A stretch of 64,000 nt of DNA, taken from contig NZ_OCMS01000003.1 in assembly GCF_900215325.1 (NCBI RefSeq), positions 62,001 to 126,000 of the forward strand, written 5' to 3'. The translations under genes were made by a program, and so were the position numbers. The number at the start of each line of letters is the position of its first letter. Within the stretch, counting starts at the first letter, position 1. Source of the DNA: Fibrobacter sp. UWB16 (lineage in GTDB: Bacteria; Fibrobacterota; Fibrobacteria; Fibrobacterales; Fibrobacteraceae). Below the pieces are notes generated by a model that was not told where the DNA came from, made no database searches, and worked only from the letters and a program-made list of their open reading frames with translations. Positions 18,352-26,692 of this stretch are shown here, in pieces.

Positions 18352-19053
18352 ATGAAAAAATTTCACCAGTACATGATGATTCTCTTGGCAGGTGTTTTGG
18401 GCGCCTGCTCCTCGATGAGTGTTGACGACCCTTATGAAGAAAACTTTCCTGAGGGTTTCGATGCTAACGTCTATGTGGAATTGCATCCTGAACTCCGCAT
18501 CGCAGAAATTAGAGACTATGTGGCTTACCGCAATGAAGTGGTTTCTGATTCCATGAAGAAAGCTGGTGTGGATGATGCTACTTTGGCTGCATTTACCACC
18601 AATGACGAAACGGCGTTCCTTGCCAATTCTGTTTTAACCCAGTATGTCTATACGGGTTTGATTGGACATTCTGCTGAAAGTTGGACTGCCTATCTGACGC
18701 AAAAAGCCGTGTTGGCAGCGGATCCTTCGGACAAGGATGCTAAGCAGGCTGTTTCGAAGGTTGAAAAGGAATTGAAGGAATTCAATTTCATCAACGTTAC
18801 GGAAGACCAGAATACTTGGAATAACGTTCCGAAAGACCTGACCGCATATTCAATGCAGTATACTCTGTATGGTCAGTCTCATGGTTGGGCTTATCGCTAC
18901 TGCAACGATAATGAAAAGGTCGCAAATCCGCTCGTCCCGGAAAAAGATCTGGATGACGGTAAGCCTGCAGGAACGAATCCGACGGATTTTAGTCCTATAA
19001 CATACCTTGTCTGCTATGACAATGTCAGCTTGGTCAATCGTGTGATTCAATAG
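18352..19053 (+). CDS. Lipoprotein of the envelope operon, unknown function
   Basis: A 233-residue lipoprotein: the signal MKKFHQYMMILLAGVLGAC gives a lipobox with Cys19. The mature sequence is mostly helical and acidic, with no domain I recognise; the segment VYVELHPELRIAEIRDYVAYRNEV is the most conserved-looking part. GAGG precedes the ATG, and the gene lies 11 bases after the third barrel gene and 16 before the GH18-like gene. Small lipoproteins next to barrels often act as plugs, lids or periplasmic connectors, as in Sus-type systems, but that role is inference only here. Confidence 0.75.
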   Translation: MKKFHQYMMILLAGVLGACSSMSVDDPYEENFPEGFDANVYVELHPELRIAEIRDYVAYRNEVVSDSMKKAGVDDATLAAFTTNDETAFLANSVLTQYVYTGLIGHSAESWTAYLTQKAVLAADPSDKDAKQAVSKVEKELKEFNFINVTEDQNTWNNVPKDLTAYSMQYTLYGQSHGWAYRYCNDNEKVANPLVPEKDLDDGKPAGTNPTDFSPITYLVCYDNVSLVNRVIQ

Positions 19054-19069
19054 GATAAGAGGTAATCAA

Positions 19070-20122
19070 ATGAACTTTAAAGTTATTACATTGGCTCTTG
19101 CCATGGGCGCTGCAATGGCCCAGGCTGCCGCTGACAAAGTGATTGGCTTCTATCCGTATTGGAGTCAGTATTCTCAGTTCTATGCCAAGGATATCCGCTA
19201 CAATCTCGTGACCGACATCCACTACATGTCTATCACTCCGACTGCAGAAGGTACGGTTGCTTTTGCTGACGAATACGATGCCGACAACTTCAAGAACCTT
19301 GTAAGCATGTCCAAGGAAAATGGCGTGAAGCTGATTGTTTCCGTGGGCGGCATGGAAGCTGAATCTAGCCTCAAGGCTATCGCTTCTTCTGACGAGACTC
19401 TTTCCACGTTTGTTTCGAATGTGAAGGAATGGCTCTCCACGAATGGTGGCGATGGCGTTGAACTCGACTGGCAGAACCTCACGACGGACGATTCCGAAGA
19501 TTACGCCAAGATGCTGAACGCCTTGGTCGATGGTCTTTCGGGCTCTACTGTGACGGCTGTGATTTACCCGGCTTTGGGCTTGGACGCCTACAAGGCCGAA
19601 GCCTTGAACCGCGCCGCTTACGTGGATGTGTTCATGGCTGACCTTATGAACGAAAGCGAAAGCAGCCTCGTTCCGAACCAGAGCGCAAACTCTGTGCAGG
19701 AAACGCTTGACGCTGTTGTAGCCGCCGGCGTGAACAAGGATCTCCTTGCTCCGGTGGTGTTCCTTTACGGTAAGTCCTTTGCTGGTGCCAAGGGCCTCGG
19801 CTCTAGCCACACAGGCGTTGGAAGTGGCAATGAAGGCTACCTCCCGTACGCAGAACTCATGAACCGCTTCGATACTCCGGATTACACGGTGACTTTCGAT
19901 GAAGCAACCAAGTCCGAAGTGGCTGTGAGCGAAACCGAATCTATCGTGTTCATGGGTATCCCGTCTGTGAAGGCTGTGGCTCAGCACGTGAAGAGCGAAG
20001 GCATGGCAGGCGTTGCCGTGTACGACCTCTCCCAGGACCACTACGAACCGATCGTCTCGCTCCTCGTGACGGTTGGTCTCGAACTCCGTCCGGGCGTGAA
20101 CTACAAGGCTTCCAAGAAGTAA
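19070..20122 (+). CDS. Exported GH18-fold protein with substituted catalytic site (likely binding protein)
   Basis: A 350-residue exported protein (signal MNFKVITLALAMGAAMAQAAA) with the GH18 TIM-barrel pattern: VIGFYPYWSQYSQF, LIVSVGG (SxGG at 91-94) and then DGVELDWQ at 128-135. Active GH18 enzymes carry DGxDxDxE there. Here the third residue of the triad is kept (Asp133), but the middle Asp is Glu131 and the catalytic acid is Gln135. The codon is cag, read directly. GH18 hydrolysis needs that Glu, so this protein is probably a lectin-like binder. It is the last gene of the operon and is followed by a terminator. An unusual hydrolase with a displaced acid cannot be excluded. Confidence 0.85.
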   Translation: MNFKVITLALAMGAAMAQAAADKVIGFYPYWSQYSQFYAKDIRYNLVTDIHYMSITPTAEGTVAFADEYDADNFKNLVSMSKENGVKLIVSVGGMEAESSLKAIASSDETLSTFVSNVKEWLSTNGGDGVELDWQNLTTDDSEDYAKMLNALVDGLSGSTVTAVIYPALGLDAYKAEALNRAAYVDVFMADLMNESESSLVPNQSANSVQETLDAVVAAGVNKDLLAPVVFLYGKSFAGAKGLGSSHTGVGSGNEGYLPYAELMNRFDTPDYTVTFDEATKSEVAVSETESIVFMGIPSVKAVAQHVKSEGMAGVAVYDLSQDHYEPIVSLLVTVGLELRPGVNYKASKK

Positions 20123-20184
20123 TTCTCGGAGTTCGCGGGAATCGCGAGATTGACAAAATCCGCGAGACTTACAAACGCTTTTAA

Positions 20185-20221
20185 AAATCCTCGACGCAAT
20201 AAAGCGCCGAGGATTTTTTTA
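20185..20221 (+). terminator. Rho-independent terminator of the envelope operon
   Basis: AATCCTCG and CGAGGATT pair, with the inner GCG/CGC reinforcing the stem, followed by a run of seven T. It closes the six-gene operon before the GH9 gene. Confidence 0.88.
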
Positions 20222-20228
20222 CATCTGC

Positions 20229-20262
20229 ACGTGTCACCCCGGACTCCGTTCCGGGGTCGCCA
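20229..20262. repeat. Dispersed intergenic repeat, family B (CCCCGGA/TCCGGGG)
   Basis: TCACCCCGGACTCCGTTCCGGGGTCGCC: an inverted repeat with CCCCGGA and TCCGGGG arms. Close copies lie near 28641 and 49380. Confidence 0.65.
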
Positions 20263-20399
20263 TTATCGCTATGAAAACAGGCGAAGCCACCCGCTACACT
20301 CGATACACTTGGCGTTGCCTATAGTAAACATTAAAGTGGGTGGTGCAGGTACACTTTTATAAAAGAAAAGGTATTTTTTAAACAAAAATGAGGTTTTGT

Positions 20400-22160
20400 A
20401 TGCGTAAACATCTAGTAGCTGCGTTAGCGTTTGCTGTGCCGACAATGGCTATCCCCCTGATGAACCAGCTTGGCTTTGCCCCCGAATCCGAAAAGACGGT
20501 CGTCATCCCCGGTAACGATGCGAACCCACTCGAAGTCCGTGACATGGCGGGCAACACGGTGCTTACGCTCGAAGCTCCGATGGTCTATGACTGGGATTAT
20601 AGCGGCGAAGAAGTCCAGACGTACGATATTTCTTCGATTAAGAAGCCGGGCACGTACCGTTTGTATAGAGACGGCTATATCGGCAACCCGGTCGTGATTG
20701 GCGAGAACGTCTATGAAGATTTGACGAAGGCTGCCCTCAAGTGGTTCTACTACCAGCGTGCAGGCATGGCTCTCGATACGCGCTATGCAGGCAAGTGGGC
20801 TCGTGCCGCTGGCCACATTGACGATAGCGTGACGGTTTACGGTACGGATTTGCCGACGGCGACGGTTGTGGCGCAGTCCAAGGGCAAGCCTGCTCCCAAG
20901 AAGGCTGACCCGAAGATTATCAAGTCGCAGCGCGGCTGGTACGATGCCGGTGACTACGGCAAGTATATTGTGAACTCGGGCATTACCGTGTTTACGCTTT
21001 TGGAACTTTATGAACACTTCCCGGCATTCATGGATACGCTCCAGTGGAACATCCCGCGTGAATTCCCGAAGATGCCGGCGCTCCTCGAAGAAATCCGCTG
21101 GAATCTGGACTGGATGCTTTCGATGCAGGACAAGGACGGCGCTGTTTACCACAAGCTCACGTCGCTCAAGTTCGGCTCCAGCACGATGCCTGAAATTGAT
21201 GGCGCCAAGCGTTACGCCATTGAAAAGAGCTTGACTGCAACGCTTGACTTTGCAGCAGTGATGGCTCAGGCTTCTCGCGTGTATGCTCCGTTCGACAAGG
21301 CTTTTGCTGACCGCATGCTCAAGGCTTCTGGTGCCGCCTATTACTGGGCAAAGCACAATCCGAAGGCCTTGTACAAACAGCCCTCCGATGTGCAGACCGG
21401 CGACTATACGTATGGCGGCGAAGACGGCAAGGATGAATTTGCCTTTGCTGCAACGGAACTTTTCCGCGCCACAAAGAAGAAGAATTACCTCAATGACTTG
21501 AGCGCTTACAAGCTCAGAAGCGATGGACCGTGGTGGGGCGATGTGAACATGCTCGCCGTTTACCATGTGGCTCTTGATTCTGCGGACTTTGGCGCAAAGC
21601 TCGGTGGTGCCGCTCGCAAGGCTTTGCTTGCCGCTGCAAACGAACTTCGTGCAATTGGCGATACGAGCGCTTACAGACTCCCTGCAACTCCGTCGAGCTG
21701 GAACTGGGGCAGTAACAGTGCCATGGCAAATAACGGAATCGTGTTGCTCCACGCTTATTACGTCACGGGCGACAAGAGCTACTTGGATGGCGCCCAGCAG
21801 TGCCTCGATTACCTCTTGGGCAAGAACCCGATTGAAATGACGTATGTGACTGGCTTTGGCTACAGAAGCCCGCGCAACCCGCATCATCGTGTGAGCGAAT
21901 CTGACTTTGTTGATGATCCGGTCCCGGGCATGCTCGTGGGCGGCCCGCATTTGGGCAAGCAGGATATCAACCTCGATGGCAAGGAACTTTGGAAGTGCCC
22001 GAACTACGCTGTTGCAGACAAGCCGGCACTTGCCTACATCGATAACCGTTGCAGCTATGCAACAAACGAAGTGGCCATCAACTGGAACGCTCCGCTTGCA
22101 TATCTCGCTGGCGCCTTGCAGGCCATTTACGTAGGCCACGCCAATGCGGTTGTGAAGTAA
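20400..22160 (+). CDS. Secreted GH9 cellulase with N-terminal Ig-like domain
   Basis: A 586-residue endoglucanase. The ATG at 20400 has GAGG six bases upstream; an ATG four codons earlier is possible. A signal peptide (KHLVAALAFAVPTMA) leads into a CelD-type Ig-like domain (about 18-105; NQLGFAPESEKTVVI, YDISSIKKPGTYRLY). The GH9 domain follows: GWYDAGDYGKYIVNSG holds the general-base Asp pair (182 and 185), NPHHRVSES is the substrate His motif, and Glu557 in ATNEVAINWNAP is the proton donor. All catalytic residues are intact. It sits directly downstream of the envelope operon but has its own terminator-bounded unit. Confidence 0.95.
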   Translation: MRKHLVAALAFAVPTMAIPLMNQLGFAPESEKTVVIPGNDANPLEVRDMAGNTVLTLEAPMVYDWDYSGEEVQTYDISSIKKPGTYRLYRDGYIGNPVVIGENVYEDLTKAALKWFYYQRAGMALDTRYAGKWARAAGHIDDSVTVYGTDLPTATVVAQSKGKPAPKKADPKIIKSQRGWYDAGDYGKYIVNSGITVFTLLELYEHFPAFMDTLQWNIPREFPKMPALLEEIRWNLDWMLSMQDKDGAVYHKLTSLKFGSSTMPEIDGAKRYAIEKSLTATLDFAAVMAQASRVYAPFDKAFADRMLKASGAAYYWAKHNPKALYKQPSDVQTGDYTYGGEDGKDEFAFAATELFRATKKKNYLNDLSAYKLRSDGPWWGDVNMLAVYHVALDSADFGAKLGGAARKALLAAANELRAIGDTSAYRLPATPSSWNWGSNSAMANNGIVLLHAYYVTGDKSYLDGAQQCLDYLLGKNPIEMTYVTGFGYRSPRNPHHRVSESDFVDDPVPGMLVGGPHLGKQDINLDGKELWKCPNYAVADKPALAYIDNRCSYATNEVAINWNAPLAYLAGALQAIYVGHANAVVK

Positions 22161-22188
22161 GTTTGCGCTAGGTTGTGTGTTTAGGGTT

Positions 22189-22213
22189 AGGCGGGCTTTG
22201 GCCCGCCTTTTTA
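22189..22213. terminator. Terminator between convergent genes
   Basis: GGCGGGC and GCCCGCC form a stem with a TTTG loop, followed by five T. It lies between the GH9 gene and the pabB-pabC fusion gene, which read towards each other. Confidence 0.85.
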
Positions 22214-22228
22214 CTTGTCATGCCGGAT

Positions 22229-23824
22229 TTATTCGTCGAGCGTCACTTCCACAATGCCGCGGACGGAATTGAAGCAGTAGATTTTCTCGGCGGTCTTGAG
22301 GTCACTCGGGTACAGGATTTTTTCTTTGGCTTTGCCTTCGTTTAAAAGTTTTTGTCTTGTGATGCCGTTTAAAAGCCCGCACTCGATAGGCGGCGTGTAG
22401 ATGATGCCATCTTTTAGAATGCCGATGTTCGTGAATGTGCCTTCGGTGATTTCGCCTTTCTCGTTTACGCAGATTTCATCAAAGGCGTCTTTCGGGAATG
22501 GCAAGCGGATGCTCGTTTTGTGGTACAGGAACGGATTGGATGAGTTTACTTTGTGTACGATTTTGATTCTTGGATTTTGCTTGGGTGCAGGAATCGGTCT
22601 TGTCGTGAGTTCAAAGTGACCATCTTTGAAAAGCTCAATCCTGTTCACAACGGACTTGTCGAACTTGATTTTTTCAAGGTCGCTATTCCAGGTGAAGCCG
22701 AGGGTGTTCGCTGAATTTTTCAAACGTTCAAGATGCATCTCGAAATCGGTGATGCCTGTTTCAATCAGCGAAAAATCGGTATTTAAAAAACTTGCTTTGG
22801 TCATTGTTTCATTCCATTCGTCATCTGCGGTAGATGCCCACGTGATGGCGCCGCCGGCATCGTATCTGTATTCCGATTCGCCTTGCTTTTTCTGCAAGAT
22901 TCTGATGGGGACGGAGAAAATCATTTCGTCGCCGTGGATGTAGCCGATGGCGCCGCAGTACACTTCTCGTGGGAACGGTTCTGCATTTGCAATGACTTCC
23001 ATTGTAGAAATTTTGGGCGCGCCTGTGATGGAACCGCATGGGTAAATTGCATTAATGATGTCGTAAAGCGTTGTGCCGTCTTTCAGTTCCGATGAAATCT
23101 CGGAAGTCATCTGGAAAACGGTTTTGTGCTTTTCGACTTCAAATAGCTTGTCGGCGCGGACGGTTCCCGGCTTTGAAATTCTCCCGAGATCGTTTCGCAG
23201 CAAGTCGACAATCATGACGTTTTCGGTGCGATTCTTTAAGTCGTTGTGCAAGAATTCTTGCAACGCATTGTCTTCTTCGGAAGTCTTGCCGCGCTTGAGC
23301 GTTCCCTTCATGGGCTTTGTCAAAATCTTGTTACCGCACTTCACAAAAAACAGTTCCGGCGAAAACGATAAGATGGTCTCGTACTTATTTTGCAAAAAGG
23401 CGTTGTAAGGGGTCTTCTGGTTTTGCAAAAGGAACTGGTACAAGTCTAATCCAATTGCGTTTGTTCTTAACGTTGAAGGATATGTGTAATTGACTTCGTA
23501 TGTGATCCCGTTCTTGATTTGCTCTTTGATGTATTCAATCTTTTGTGTGTATTCTTCTTTGGATAGGCGCGGTTTTACGATGGTGCCGATTTTGTAGTTG
23601 GGGATTTTTTCTTCGAACGGCTGGAACGAATCGAAAGCTTCAAAGTAGATAAGGGGTGCGTCGGCAGATACGTTTTTGAGGTCGTAGCGCATGTAGCCGA
23701 GAAGGTGATAGCCTTGGCGTTGCAAAGATTCAATTCTGTTGAGTGCGGATTGGACTTTTTGCGGGTCGAAAATTTCAATCGTTTCGATCGGATTATTAAA
23801 TACTTTATTGGCGTATATTTGCAT
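22229..23824 (-). CDS. Aminodeoxychorismate synthase component I / aminodeoxychorismate lyase fusion (PabB-PabC)
   Basis: A 531-residue bifunctional enzyme for p-aminobenzoate, the folate precursor. The N-terminal half (about 1-330) is the chorismate-binding fold of PabB: FSPELFFVK, TKPMKGTLKRG, DLLRNDLGRIS and GSITGAPKISTME. The C-terminal part (about 340-531) is a PLP-dependent class IV lyase: FSLIETGI, HLERLKNSANTLGF, ITEGTFTNIGI and GLLNGITRQKLL. I placed the start at the ATG at 23824; the open frame runs 34 codons further but without PabB-like sequence. The glutaminase subunit PabA is not encoded nearby. Such fusions are known in many bacteria. Confidence 0.92.
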   Translation of the reverse strand: MQIYANKVFNNPIETIEIFDPQKVQSALNRIESLQRQGYHLLGYMRYDLKNVSADAPLIYFEAFDSFQPFEEKIPNYKIGTIVKPRLSKEEYTQKIEYIKEQIKNGITYEVNYTYPSTLRTNAIGLDLYQFLLQNQKTPYNAFLQNKYETILSFSPELFFVKCGNKILTKPMKGTLKRGKTSEEDNALQEFLHNDLKNRTENVMIVDLLRNDLGRISKPGTVRADKLFEVEKHKTVFQMTSEISSELKDGTTLYDIINAIYPCGSITGAPKISTMEVIANAEPFPREVYCGAIGYIHGDEMIFSVPIRILQKKQGESEYRYDAGGAITWASTADDEWNETMTKASFLNTDFSLIETGITDFEMHLERLKNSANTLGFTWNSDLEKIKFDKSVVNRIELFKDGHFELTTRPIPAPKQNPRIKIVHKVNSSNPFLYHKTSIRLPFPKDAFDEICVNEKGEITEGTFTNIGILKDGIIYTPPIECGLLNGITRQKLLNEGKAKEKILYPSDLKTAEKIYCFNSVRGIVEVTLDE

Positions 23825-23985
23825 AATCACAGGACTCGTTTTTGACGGCGCAAATATAAATATTGCTATACAAGAAAGTCGTTCTAATGTTAATAGTCTG
23901 TTACAATTACGGTTACTTTGTAGCAAGTTTGTAACATTTTTGAAAATAAGCGATTTCTTGCAAGTTTTCAGTATATATTACTGGC

Positions 23986-24069
23986 ATGCAAAATTGGTAC
24001 TTTCTTATTGTTGTCTCTATAATCTTTGTGTCGGCTCTCTTTGCATCTGCAGCATCGACGCCAATGTAA
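23986..24069 (+). CDS. Possible 27-residue hydrophobic small protein
   Basis: A short open frame in the 473-base gap between the pabB-pabC fusion gene and the C11 lipoprotein gene. It encodes one hydrophobic helix (YFLIVVSIIFVSALFASAA) and ends TPM. TATATT lies seven bases before the ATG, so a leaderless transcript is possible, and a terminator begins 30 bases after the stop, giving a self-contained unit. No ribosome binding site is visible. It could equally be chance or a small RNA gene. The rest of this gap is A/T-rich and holds nothing else I can assign. Confidence 0.35.
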   Translation: MQNWYFLIVVSIIFVSALFASAASTPM

Positions 24070-24098
24070 TGCAAAGACGCGCTCGATTATAATTGCTG

Positions 24099-24131
24099 GT
24101 CCCCGATTGAATCGGGGATTTTCTTTTTTTT
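24099..24131 (+). terminator. Rho-independent terminator
   Basis: TCCCCGATT and AATCGGGGA form a near-perfect stem with a minimal loop, followed by TTTTCTTTTTTT. It may end a short transcript starting near 23980. Confidence 0.8.
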
Positions 24132-24297
24132 AAGAAGGCGAAATAGGACTATTGGGGTTAGTGGTCAAAAAGTCAAAATTATATGCAATTTTTTCTATGA
24201 AATTCTTGATAAAATGTGATGAAATTGTTATAATTTTATCACATTTTTTTAACCGTCTTCGGCAAATTATGTGTGGTCGGAGAATAAAGGATTGAAT

Positions 24298-25788
24298 ATG
24301 AGAAAAAAACTACTCTTTGCGCTTGCTTTGGTTTGCGCTTATTTTGTCGGTTGTGCTGATTACGACGATTCTTCGGATAATCATTCTGTCGGCCCAAACG
24401 AAAAGGAAGCTGTGATTGACACTGCCCGCTATACCGTTATTATTTATGGCAATGCTGGCGGTGATATGGATTCCATCATTGAAGGTGTTTATGAACAAAT
24501 GCCGTCACTGATGAAGAGCAAGGATGTTCGTGTATTTTTTACCTATAAATACGGAGCCGATTCTTCTGTTGTAGGTTATGATGAAGATGATAACCTCATA
24601 AAAACGCCCTTTAATGGAAAATATGCTGAGCCTGGGCAATTGGTCGCTTTTGAAATGACTAAGGATTTGGATTTGGATACGATTAAGGATCATGCCCGCA
24701 TGGCTGGTGAGTCTATAATGATGCATGATCCGGGCAGACTTACGAGCGTGTTGGATTATGTTGCGGATAGTCTCCCTGCTAAAGACTACGTGCTTGTTTT
24801 TTGGGGACATGGCCAAGGCTTTGACTTTGATGTTGATTTTCCTGAATTGCACGCGAATCGGACTGCTTTGGCTAAATCGCAGGATTTGGCTGCCGTTATG
24901 TACGATGAGTGGACTCTTGATTTGGAAACGGGTGTGAAAGATGGCATGAATATATACGAAATTAAGGAAGAAATTGAAAATTCGAAAATCAAACATCTCG
25001 CAGGACTTTATTTCCACAACTGCTTTATGGGCAATTTCGAAACTTTGAGTGAAGTTTATACCGTTGCCGATTATATGGTTGCTTCGGAACATGTGCTGGA
25101 GTCTGATGGAACCTTGATTTTGAACCTGGTCAAGGAACTGTATAAGAAAGACAGTTTCCAAGAAGCTGTTAAAGCCTCGTTTAAAGATTCGAAGGATCAC
25201 TGGAGAAAAGAAAACAAGAAGATGAAACAGAATGGCGACCTCAGCTTGTTGAAATCTTCTGAAATTAGTTCTTTCTTCCCGATTTTCAAGGATATCGCTA
25301 AGCGTTTGAATACTCTTTACGAAGATCCAAAGCAAAAGGATATCATAGATAACGCGGTCTTGGGTTCGTATTATACAGGCGAATGGGATTCTGAAATATT
25401 CTTTAACGATGTTATTTTCTTCGCTAATGTTTTGGCTTCTTTTACAGAAGATAGTTCTCTTATTGCATCCACGAAAGAACTTAAAAAGGCGTATGAAAGG
25501 TTGGTTGTCGACTATATTGATGCCCATTACAGTGATGGAAATGACATTCTTTCGTTCTCGTTGTCCGTTTTGTTGACTCCTCAATCTTTCTATAACGATG
25601 AAACCGTATGGGGTTATACACGTAAAGAAGCCTACGAAAATACAACATTCCATAAAAAGACGGGCTGGGGCAATTTGCTTAGCGTTCTTGACGGACTTGA
25701 CGTCCTTTACGAAAAACTCGCAAATCTCGGAGATGGAGACGAAGGCGGTTCCGGAGATGGAGACGAAGGCGATTCCGAAGAGGAATAA
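24298..25788 (+). CDS. Lipoprotein cysteine peptidase, clostripain family (C11)
   Basis: A 496-residue lipoprotein (YFVGC, Cys19). The peptidase core matches family C11: YTVIIYGNAGGDMD, LTSVLDYVADSLP, VLVFWGHGQG with the catalytic His171, and LYFHNCFMGNFETL with the nucleophile Cys242. Clostripain-family enzymes cut after Arg or Lys and some mature by self-cleavage. The start ATG at 24298 has AAAGGA upstream. The last residues are a duplicated acidic tail, GDGDEG twice then DSEEE; the DNA repeat GGAGATGGAGACGAAGGCG is tandem. The A/T-rich leader with TTTTTT near 24245 may contain the promoter. The substrate is unknown. Confidence 0.88.
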   Translation: MRKKLLFALALVCAYFVGCADYDDSSDNHSVGPNEKEAVIDTARYTVIIYGNAGGDMDSIIEGVYEQMPSLMKSKDVRVFFTYKYGADSSVVGYDEDDNLIKTPFNGKYAEPGQLVAFEMTKDLDLDTIKDHARMAGESIMMHDPGRLTSVLDYVADSLPAKDYVLVFWGHGQGFDFDVDFPELHANRTALAKSQDLAAVMYDEWTLDLETGVKDGMNIYEIKEEIENSKIKHLAGLYFHNCFMGNFETLSEVYTVADYMVASEHVLESDGTLILNLVKELYKKDSFQEAVKASFKDSKDHWRKENKKMKQNGDLSLLKSSEISSFFPIFKDIAKRLNTLYEDPKQKDIIDNAVLGSYYTGEWDSEIFFNDVIFFANVLASFTEDSSLIASTKELKKAYERLVVDYIDAHYSDGNDILSFSLSVLLTPQSFYNDETVWGYTRKEAYENTTFHKKTGWGNLLSVLDGLDVLYEKLANLGDGDEGGSGDGDEGDSEEE

Positions 25789-25864
25789 TAAACTACTTTA
25801 GTTTCGGATAAGTTTTGGGGTTATAATCAGGTGGCGTTATTGCTGCCTGATTTTTTAGTATAAA

Positions 25865-25897
25865 ATAAAAACGCTCCCTTTGATTTGGGGAGCGTAA
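25865..25897. terminator. Bidirectional terminator between convergent genes
   Basis: ACGCTCCC and GGGAGCGT form the stem around TTTGATTTG, with A-rich sequence on the left and a T-poor right side. It lies between the C11 lipoprotein gene and rpe. Confidence 0.7.
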
Positions 25898-25969
25898 TAA
25901 TGCGGATAGTGCTGGGATTGTCATTTCCGCCACTGAGCGGGAATCTCCTTCTGTCCTTTCTTGCGTCTG

Positions 25970-26623
25970 CTATTTGCTTTCTACTAAATTCACAAATTCC
26001 TTGCAGACGGCTTCGGGATCGGGCTTGCCGAAAATGGCGCTTCCGACGACGAAGATGTTTGCACCCGCTTCTTTGCAGGCGAGGATGTTGTCGAGCTTAA
26101 CGCCGCCATCGATCTGAATGTTGAGTTCCGGCTTGAGGGCGCGGAGTTCACGAATCTTGTCGAGGCAGTAAGGAATGAGGCTCTGGCCACCGAATCCCGG
26201 GTTCACAGACATGATGAGTACCATGTCCACGATGTCGAGCACGTACTTGATGCTTTCGAGCGGAGTTGCCGGGTTGATGGCGACTGCGGGCTTGACGCCG
26301 AGTTCTGCAATCTGGTGCAGCAAACGGTCGAGATGGTTCGTGGTTTCAGCGTGTACGCTGATGATGCTTGCACCGGCTTTAGCAAATTCGCCCACGTAGT
26401 TTTCCGGATTTTCGATCATCAAATGGCAATCGAGCGGGAGCTTGGTGCCCTTCTTGACGCAGGCAGAAATACCCGGGCCAAAGCTGATGTTTGGGACAAA
26501 GTGCCCATCCATGATGTCCAAGTGAACGAGGCCTGCGCCTCCGTTTTCGATGGCCTTGAGGCCGTTGCCGAGTTCGAGGAAGTTTGCGTTCAAGACGCTG
26601 GGAGCGATGATTTGTTTAAGCAT
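25970..26623 (-). CDS. rpe: Ribulose-phosphate 3-epimerase
   Basis: Interconverts ribulose 5-phosphate and xylulose 5-phosphate in the pentose phosphate pathway. The 217-residue TIM barrel has all family landmarks: IAPSVLNANF, VHLDIMDGHFVPNISFGP (metal-binding His and Asp), DCHLMIENP, INPATPLES, MSVNPGFGGQ and IQIDGGV near the C-terminal phosphate site (VVGSAIF). The length is typical. It stands alone on the minus strand, convergent with the C11 peptidase gene and divergent from the CBM48 fusion gene. Housekeeping function; high certainty. Confidence 0.96.
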   Translation of the reverse strand: MLKQIIAPSVLNANFLELGNGLKAIENGGAGLVHLDIMDGHFVPNISFGPGISACVKKGTKLPLDCHLMIENPENYVGEFAKAGASIISVHAETTNHLDRLLHQIAELGVKPAVAINPATPLESIKYVLDIVDMVLIMSVNPGFGGQSLIPYCLDKIRELRALKPELNIQIDGGVKLDNILACKEAGANIFVVGSAIFGKPDPEAVCKEFVNLVESK

Positions 26624-26692
26624 ATTTCAAATATAGCAAAATAAAATTTTTTTTACTAAATTTAGGACACTAAGAAATAAGAGGAGATTATT

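Noticed and set aside
20424-22139. Minus-strand open frame of 571 codons opposite the GH9 gene
   Set aside because: The plus-strand gene has complete GH9 motifs; the reverse frame has none.
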